A stretch of DNA of 64,000 bases from the NCBI GenBank assembly GCA_036346225.1, contig JARFIW010001089.1, positions 1,302,001 to 1,366,000 on the forward strand. The letters run 5' to 3'. Of the stretch, positions 57,268 through 64,000 are shown in pieces (position 1 is the first letter of the stretch; the number at the start of each line of letters is the position of its first letter). Source of the stretch: Platerodrilus igneus (taxonomy: Eukaryota > Arthropoda > Insecta > Coleoptera > Lycidae). The notes under the pieces are model-generated. The model was not told where the DNA came from. It worked only from the letters and a program-made list of their open reading frames with translations, and did not search any database. The translations under genes were made by a program, and so were the position numbers.

Positions 57268-57376
57268 TGTATATAAATGTGAGAAAACGGAAGTCTAAAT
57301 CAGTGCAGTTGCCGGTTTATCTAAGTAAAACGCGAAATATTTTTTACCATCGTCCAGTTTGAATCTGAAAGGGTAA
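57268..57376 (+). promoter_or_regulatory. TATA box plus initiator, followed by a splice donor
   Basis: TATATAAAT at 57270-57278 is followed about 30 bp later by ATCAGTGCAGTT (57299-57310), which matches the arthropod initiator TCAGT. The sequence then runs to GAAAGG|GTAAGT with a donor at about 57372. This is the arrangement of a strong insect Pol II promoter with a short first exon. It points away from the ATPase (which is on the minus strand) toward 57.4 kb and beyond, where no plus-strand gene is readable. Confidence 0.55.
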
Positions 57377-57695
57377 GTACATTTTTGCCGCAATTAAAAA
57401 ACGGCTCCTAGTACAATAATTTTTAGCAATATATCGCAACAGGACAAGTAGCCAAGAAAACATAGATTTTGTAAAAATCATCTGAACGGGTTAGACGGCG
57501 ACCCAACGATTAAGTATATTTTTGCTATAAATAGTGCCTGTATATGAAACCGTTTATGTAACAAACATCATCACCCGCGTCCTTGTAGCTAACAAAGTTG
57601 TGAATCTTGAACAGTTTCGTATTACAAATTTGAAGCAGTACGAAAAGATGGTTGATCTAACCAGTGTTTATTGCAGTTGACAGGGTTTAGTATCC

Positions 57696-57960
57696 TTGGA
57701 AGAAATCAGTAACAAAATCTATTACACATACCGCGAGGAGGCCCGACACTATATGCCAAAACGAAACGGTTCTTCTGAAACGAGTTGTTTAATTTTCTTT
57801 ATAGGTGCGTCCATGTCTTCGAGTTTAACCGTTTGTTGTAGGTATGGGAAATTTTTCGGCGATTGCTTCCAACTGGGAAGCGCTTTTGCATGGTATCGAT
57901 AAAGCCAACGTTTATTTGCAATAAAATCTTTAACATCCGCCGAAATTTTGAATTGGGGCT
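57696..57960 (-). pseudogene. Unidentified continuation beyond the ATPase frame
   Basis: After the TAG at about 57959 the same minus-strand frame stays open for about 70 codons (ISADVKDFIANKRWLYRYHA, ... PIKKIKQLVSEEPFRFGI). It may be a C-terminal part of the ATPase product or the start of the next gene. No family recognised. Confidence 0.4.
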
Positions 57961-58643
57961 AACCATTAATAGCTTCTTTTATATTTATATAGTCGTCAAA
58001 ATTCTTCCGATACCGCCCCTTATCCAAATCAAAATCTTTCACAATAGTTATAAAATTATGTTTTTGAGTCACCCCAACACTGTAAGCACATCTCTTTAAA
58101 TTTTGGATATGTCATGTCACCGCTTATATGATCAAGAAAGATATGTCCGAGATTGGTTTCATCCTGTTTCCATAATACGATTACATTGGCGTTATCTTTG
58201 AGTCTATGTTTTAATGCACTAGCGTAAGTTTGACATTGATAGAACGAATCTATTGCTTTATGTCGGCCGAACGAGAAAAACTGCGATTTTGCTTTGTTCG
58301 TTTGCAGGTATATCATCAAAACCATAATTGAATCTTCTTTGGTACCTCCGGGTTCAATCAAATCGTCGTAATTTTCAAACTCGTGGTACCCCAATTTCCT
58401 CTTTTAATGGTGTAAAACGTTTCTTAACAATTCGTATTTCGGTTGATATAAACTTTTCGAAAATAGATAGACATTTTGGAATGTAAGGCCGTTCTTGTGC
58501 AAGATTAGAGATATTAAAGCGCTTGTTTTTTTCCACAAACTCGATGGTCCTGCGAATACAGCTCGTATGTTAGATGGAAACAAAGGTCCATGTTTACCAT
58601 CCTCTTTTGCACTAGTAATAGCATAGTTATCATAATTCTGCAC
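57961..58643 (-). pseudogene. A32/FtsK-type DNA packaging ATPase, viral (Polinton/adintovirus-like), broken
   Basis: 58404-58643 holds the start of the ATPase fold, with FPSNIRAVFAGPSS leading into what should be the Walker A loop, then ALISLILHKNG and LFSKSLYQPKYE. 58056-58394 holds the rest: FFSFGRHKAIDSFYQCQTYA (the region of sensor/'GRH' and 'CQTY' signatures) and NVIVLWKQDETNLGHIFLDH, then MTYPKFKEMCLQCW. After a frameshift the C-terminal KDFDLDKGRYRKNFDDYI follows. Such ATPases pump viral DNA into capsids. The Walker A loop is disrupted by a cluster of extra bases at about 58524-58545, frames change at about 58400 and 58060, and the Walker B segment is damaged. No capsid gene was found nearby. 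Confidence 0.75.
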
Positions 58644-59040
58644 AGGTATTGTAATTTTTTATTTCGCAGTCGCCATATTGCTTCAGTGTGCACCTGCTTT
58701 TGTTGTTGTTTGCGGATCCGGATCCCATCGAGTCACTATTTTTACATGAACGCATTTGTCCACATTCTACACCGTCTCACCGAAAATTGCGTTGTACATC
58801 AGCTTAAAAAAGTTTTTTTTGAACGCATTTTCAGCTAATATGATTTCCGCGTCGTCCCTTAAGGTATATTTATTGTTACAGTTAAATGTAGTGGCGTCCC
58901 CCTTTTTAGTTTTTATATCGCAAGTCTAATAAAAGAACCACCCCTATTCTCATGTTCACTGCAGAATCCGTAACTCGAGTTAGTTGACTATGCAGGTACT
59001 GCAAGTTTTGGACTAGATGAAAATAATATAGAAAATTTGC
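58644..59040. other. No recognisable gene
   Basis: Upstream region of the ATPase frame plus possibly the LTR that ends at about 59107. A GC-rich ggatccggatcc word lies at about 58713. Confidence 0.35.
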
Positions 59041-59045
59041 TGTTT

Positions 59046-59132
59046 TACTAACGCCCCAAACGTGAAATTATATATTTATTTATGAAAATAATTTTTTGTG
59101 TAACACTAGCGCCCAAACGTGGGACTTGATTT
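59046..59132 (+). other. Double primer-binding-site-like motif
   Basis: actaacgccccaaacgtga (59048) and actagcgcccaaacgtggg (59106) are 58 bp apart. The second is followed by acttgatt and, 220 bp later, by a gag start, which is the order LTR - primer site - gag. The doubled arrangement resembles the pair at 3.6 kb. Confidence 0.5.
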
Positions 59133-59352
59133 GTAAAGCGATTTTTGCGTAATCTTCCTTTTTATTACACTTTTATATTGTACAACAAACATACTTGGCG
59201 CACCTGGATTTTGTTGTTTCTATAGTTAAGATATTCTTTGGAATTGTATTCGAGGATATGTTTGATAATTTTGGTATTGTAATTTAGGAATATTTCAGAA
59301 AATTTCATTTTGGAGTTGAATTTGTGTTGAGTTCTTTTTAAGAATTTTTGAA

Positions 59353-59620
59353 ATGGAAAAAACCTTTAGGGTTGTTTATTTACTTCAGAAGGAGTTAGAA
59401 TACGAATTGAAGTTAAGCGGAACAGTGAATGTTAGGACAGCAAAGGAGATATGAAAAATGTTAGATAGGTTATTGGCGAAGAAAAAAAAGAAACGTTTCG
59501 CAAGGAATATTTTGTTTTAACAGAGAAACTTGACGACCAACTGATAGAATAATCAAAGCAAGGAAATTTTATGCGAAATAACAGTTTTCCACATAGAAAA
59601 GGACATCACAAAGCTTGCGT
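59353..59620 (+). pseudogene. Gypsy-type gag N-terminus
   Basis: An ATG at 59353 begins MEKTFRVVYLLQKELEYELK, followed by LSGTVNVRTAKEI, a pattern ('yL...EL.YEL.iRG....gt...R..L') found at the start of many insect gypsy Gag proteins. A TGA follows about 34 codons in, and a frameshift in a poly-A run at about 59490 moves the trace into another frame (FRKEYFVLTEKLDDQLIE). No further pol follows, so this is an LTR-proximal fragment. Confidence 0.6.
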
Positions 59621-60080
59621 TGACATACTGTTTAGTGCCCCTCGATATTGACAGACATAAGACCTTTCAGGGTAAGTGTTAAGGTAACGTAGAATTTTAA
59701 TTGGAAACCTTCTTACTTATTATTTTTGTATTTCTTTATTGTTCTTTATATTTATTTCTTATTTAGTCATGTTCTGTAGTTAGGAAGAGGAATGGGATTG
59801 TATATATGATTGGATATGGTTTTTGGATAAGCGCTATAGGTGTTTGATTTATTTGGAGCATGCGCGATAGTTTCAGGGTCGGGATTCCACGTTGCATTCC
59901 ATTCTTTTCTTTTTTTTCATACACTTTACACACTATAAATAATTTGTCTTCCTTGACTGTGAACTGTTTTTTTTACGGTTACTCATTATAAAATTAAAAG
60001 CTCAGAAATAACAAAATAATCTGTTAAACCAAACATTATTTCTCTAACTAAATTGAAACCTTCATTATACCTACAAATAA
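59621..60080. other. No recognisable gene
   Basis: AT-rich, with no open frame of note and no repeat structure seen. Confidence 0.4.
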
Positions 60081-62260
60081 AAACTAGACTGCGTTGCAGT
60101 AGTATTTAAGATTTAGCAATTTAGAAATAATGAAGTTTTGCAATTGGGGATTTGGGAATTTAAAAGGTTAACAATTTTATTTTTTTGAAAATTCTGAACA
60201 TATTCAATTTAGAAATTTAACGTTTTGAAATTTGTAATTTTGAATTTTGGTACATAGAATCTTGAAATCTTGTAGTTTTCAACTTTTTAAAATTTGAATA
60301 TTGTGAAATGCTGCAGTTTTGTAGTAGCAGATTGCCAGAGTTTTGGATTTTGTATTTCGTAGTAACAAAAATTTCAAAATTCTGCATTCGTAAAATTCCA
60401 GAATATTGAAATTCTGAAAATTTGAAACTTAGCAATATAGAAATTCGTAAATTTCGTAATTGGAATTTTGAGTTCTGAAAACTTTGAAATTTTGAAAATT
60501 TGAGGTTTAGTAATTTAGAACTTTTGAAACTTTGTAATTTATGAATTTTGAAACTTTGTGATTTTAAATGCTAAAATCGCGAACAAAAAAATTCAAAGTT
60601 TTTAAATTGTAAAAATTTTGGTATTCTGAAAATTTGAGATTTGACAGTCTAGAAATTTTGATATTTTGAAGATTTTAACTTTGGAAATTGCGTTATCTCT
60701 CACTTTGGGATTAGGAATTTGAAATTTTTGAAAATTTTATAATTTGAGTCTAAAATTCAGAAATTACGACATTTTGAAATACGGAACTTTGAAATTTTAG
60801 AGTTTTGGATTTAGTAATTGTGTATTTGAAAAATGGAAGTCCTTTGGAATTTTGATATTTGGAACTGTAAAAATTCGAGACCTAACAATTTTGATAATTT
60901 ATAATTTGAGTATTAAAAATTTGAGCTATAGCAATTTAGAAATTTAGATATTTTGGAATTCTGAATATTTACAAGTTACAATTTGATATTTTTGAAATTT
61001 TAAAATAGTGTTGCTTTGGAACTTTGGAGTCTAGGAATTAGAAATGCCAAAATTCCGAAAGATTAGGAATTTAAACATTTGAAATTTTGAAACTGCAAAA
61101 TTTTTCATTTTGAAACTCGGAAATTTAGCAATTTTGAAAATTATATTTTCAACATTAGAAACTTTGAAATTACAGATTATAGAATTATTGAAGTTTTGAA
61201 ACTTTGGGGAGATGGAGGAATTTAGAAATTATGAAATTTGGAATGTGGAATTTTGGTATTTTGAGTTCTAAAATGCCGAATGGTCCAACTTTTAATCATT
61301 TTTTAAATATATTTTTAAAAATTTTTTTAAAATGAAATTTTGAATGTTGCGATTTTGTAATTTTGAAATTTTGGATATTTTATACTTAACAATTTAGAAA
61401 TTTTGAATATTGCAGGTCTTAAAATTTTGGTATTTGGTATTTAAAATTTTGAATACTGTAGTTTTAGAAATTGACATAAAATTTTGAAAAATTGAACTTT
61501 ACGGATTTTGAAATTTTTGAATTTCAAATGCCGTTAATTTGTATTTTTGGGAGTCCAAAAATTGGGAACTCTGAAATTGAGACAGCTTAAAATTTTGAAT
61601 ACTGTAGCCTTTACAACTTTGGAATATTCAATATTTGAAATTTTGAAAATTGGATATTTGCAATTTAGATTTACGAAATTTTTGAATTTTGTAGTTTTAA
61701 AAATTGAGCATATAAAATTTTGAAATATTCCCTTTATAATTTTGTAATTTTTGAATTTCGAAACTTTTGAAAGTATGAAATTATTGAATTTCCAAATCTT
61801 AAAAATTTGGGATTAGCAATATGGAAATTATGAAACTTTATAATTTAGGATTTTGGAGTTTTGAATGCTTTACATTTAACAATTTAAAATATTGTAAGTT
61901 TGAAATTTAGATATTTGGTATTTAAAATTTTGAATATTGTAGTCTTAGTACCCGGTATATAAAATATTAAAATATTACAGTTTTGAACTTTGAAATTTTT
62001 GAATTTCAATGCCCAAATTGTGAAATTTTGGCAATTTAAAAATTGGGAACGTTGAAATTGCGAAAAACTTAAAATTTTGAATACTTTAACCTTTAAAATT
62101 TTATAACTTTGGGGCCTTTACATTTTAAAATTTTGTAAATTTGATATTTAGCATTTTAGAAATTTGGAAATTAGATCATTAGAAATTCCGTAGCATTGAA
62201 ATTTATTAATTTTTTAGCTTTTGGAATTATGGAATTTTGTAATTTTGAAATTTTTAAAAA
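60081..62260. repeat. Degenerate low-complexity tract (gaaattttgaa-type)
   Basis: About 2.2 kb composed almost entirely of variants of gaaattttgaa, tttggaattttg, gaaatttagaaatt and similar, with roughly 9-11 bp spacing between 'ttt.(g)aa' words. Units are too diverged for a clean period. The strand is biased: G and T/A on the plus strand, very few C. Open frames in it are repeat artefacts. Confidence 0.88.
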
Positions 62261-64000
62261 GTTGAAGTTTTGCAAGAAATGAATTAGGAAATTCTCTTCC
62301 ATTCGTCTTGCTTCGTTGAGGTTCTTCTTGGTACCAATAGTCCTTAGAGATTTACAAAGCCGGTGGCTTCTTGTACATTCAAGAACTGGTAGGATTAAAA
62401 GTTTTGAAAGTTGGTCTAAGAGAATGGTATCTCTTCTGTTGGTCTTAGCTCCAATCTCCAACTTGTTTGTCATTAACTTCATCTCTTTCAGACTCGAGTG
62501 TCTCAGCTATTGCTTCTGCACCGATTTCAGAAAGTGTTTCAAAATCGCTTTCTTCGTCATCTAAATGTAAATCTTAATCTTCATCCGTTTCTGAATCATG
62601 TTGCACATTTACTTTTTTACGTTTCGCACGACTAGTTTGCTTATCTTTGACTGGTTTCTTTTCTTTGTTAGTTTTTGGCTTTTTGGTAGTCATCTGTTTC
62701 TTTTTCTTAACACTGGACTTTTTTTGCAGTTCATATTCTTTGGCTTCTGGTCTTCTTCTTACGACTTCGCTTGTTATTAGTTCGGCCCCGGGGCATACTT
62801 TCTTCCTGAATCTTTTCGGTGCATTATTAGTTTGATTGCCTTTTACCAGGTACAGTAAAAGTTCTTCTAAAGTTCTTCTAAAAATTCTACGTTTTCAACG
62901 AGTCCGTTTTGTATTATTGGGGGTGTAACTTCTTTTGTTGTAGACATGCCAGTATTCATCGTTTGTTGTGGGTCATATTTTTTCTGTGGAATAACATCAC
63001 AATTGTAGGGGTAGATGCCACCTTTCTTAAATCCTTCACAGATAATTTTTGGATCGGCATCTTTCCAAATATGTCTCACCATTTCAGCCAACTTGCTTTT
63101 CGGTAATTTCTGACCCACATGATTCCGTTGCCATTTCACCAGTAATATATCTCACGCCACCTTAATAGATTTGAAAACCGCCAAGTCAAGTGGTTGCAGA
63201 AGATGACTGCTTTGTGGTGGTAACTTTAGAATAGTTATGTTCGTTTCCACTGCGGCTTGTACCACATCAATATCGATATGAGTTGTATAGCCGTTATATA
63301 CAATTAATGTAGGACCATTTCTTTTTACCAAGGGTATGAAAGTTTTCACGAAATAGTTTTTAAAAACTTCTGACTCCATCCACCCGTTATGTGTGGCAGC
63401 ATATGTCGTACCTGGGTATTCTTTATTTGTATCTGTTATCCAGGTGTCCCAGACATTTTTTTCTTTATATATAATTGGTGGTGCCTTTTGTCCATCTGCG
63501 GTAGCAGCAAACAGAACACTGGTGTTCGTTCTTCCCGGACCAGAAACGATTCTAGAACAAGCATGGCCTTTTTCACCTATAACTTTTGTCTTTGAAGGAT
63601 CACTACAAAAACTTGTCTCGTCGATATTCCAAATATTAGATGGTTTATCTTGAAGGTTCAACTCTTGAATTGTATTTTTTAACAACTCAAAAAATGGATA
63701 TATTAGAAAAGAATCCGTATTTTTCTTTCTGGCGTATTCCAACGCTTCAGGTTTTTTAATTGACAAATTATGTCTTTTTTTAAATTTTAAAAACCAATCC
63801 TCACCAGGTACGTTGTTTTTGAATGGAGTCTTGAGCTGCTTGTGTGTAACACATTTGCCCACAACTTTTAGGGCTTCTTTGCGGCTGAGTCCAAAACCCC
63901 ATTTTTCGAGACTTTTGAGTCCATTTGCAAGAGCTTCTTCATTTTTGATTGCTAAGGCTGTAGGTCTTCCCCTCGCCGAGCTTTTCATACCTCTACGACC
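62170..64000 (-). mobile_element. Pogo-like element, right end outside the window
   Basis: A minus-strand transposase with long C-terminal tail. The inverted repeat on the left was not identified because it merges with the low-complexity tract. The protein is a relative of the one at 50.3-52.4 kb but in reverse orientation and clearly diverged. Confidence 0.8.
62171..63988 (-). pseudogene. Pogo/jerky-type DDE transposase, nearly intact, catalytic Asp changed
   Basis: 63152-63988 is open for 278 codons. It has a CENPB-type HTH (EDWFLKFKKRHNLSIKKPEA), WNIDETSFCSDPSK (first Asp), LIVYNGYTTHIDIDVV (second position, Asn instead of Asp) and PPQSSHLLQPLDLAVFKSI (third Asp). A single TGA at about 63152 separates it from 62867-63139 (VKWQRNHVGQKLPKSKLAEM, FKKGGIYPYN), which is the rest of the domain. 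A Lys-rich tail (about 62600-62860) and an acidic segment follow in other frames to about 62170. The N-terminus may start upstream of the window edge. Confidence 0.88.

Noticed and set aside
60217..60435. 72-codon minus-strand frame in the low-complexity tract
   Set aside because: Repeat-derived composition (Phe/Ser/Asn/Gln); no independent support.

Overview
The window looks like AT-rich nuclear DNA from an insect. The evidence is a tetraspanin fragment with a 51-bp GT-AG intron, transposase exons with 55-59 bp introns, a tRNA gene with Pol III boxes, a tRNA-derived SINE, and a transposable-element mix typical of hexapods: BEL/Pao, Ty3/gypsy, hAT, IS630/Tc1/mariner (including a rosa-like DD41D element), pogo, Harbinger and Crypton. 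The species cannot be fixed from sequence alone. Almost all recognisable coding sequence is transposon- or virus-derived and broken. The only supportable host genes are two tetraspanin exons (28.6-29.0 kb) and possibly the tRNA (14.15 kb).

Layout. 0-4.4 kb: BEL gag and gypsy-type gag remnants, an AT microsatellite and primer-site-like motifs. 4.4-9.5 kb: an intron-containing IS630/Tc1-like transposase gene on the minus strand, split near its 3' end by a 3.7-kb hAT element with a tandem internal duplication and an 8-bp-unit minisatellite. 9.5-14.4 kb: mostly uninformative sequence, a mariner 3' end, TA microsatellites and an odd tRNA. 14.4-26.1 kb: a BEL/Pao element (minus strand) whose gag is cut by a complete 6.5-kb gypsy element with about 510-bp LTRs and a TTAC target duplication. 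That gypsy pol continues past integrase into an OARD1-like macro domain and a CCCH zinc finger, the most unusual feature of the window. 26.4-27.6 kb: a Crypton tyrosine-recombinase remnant.

28.6-32.9 kb: tetraspanin exons followed by a Tc1/mariner element with very long inverted repeats, itself hit by a GC-ended non-autonomous hAT (perfect 8-bp duplication). 33.4-46.1 kb: nested Harbinger-related repeats, a hAT carrying a SINE, and a 6.5-kb BEL/Pao element with 306/309-bp LTRs. 48.7-50.0 kb: a nearly intact DD41D mariner. 50.2-52.8 kb and 62.2 kb to the end: two pogo-like elements in opposite orientation. 52.8-59.1 kb: an island of duplicated repeats, a 99-codon ORF, a TATA+initiator promoter and a decayed A32/FtsK-type packaging ATPase, best read as an old Polinton/adintovirus-like insertion. 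59.0-59.6 kb: a gypsy-type primer site and gag start. 60.1-62.2 kb: a degenerate GAAATTTTGAA-type low-complexity tract.

The genes do not form a pathway. The window is a record of stacked insertions, and the nesting order can be read from target-site duplications: mariner before GC-ended hAT; hAT before SINE; Harbinger before BEL; BEL before gypsy; IS630-like gene before hAT.
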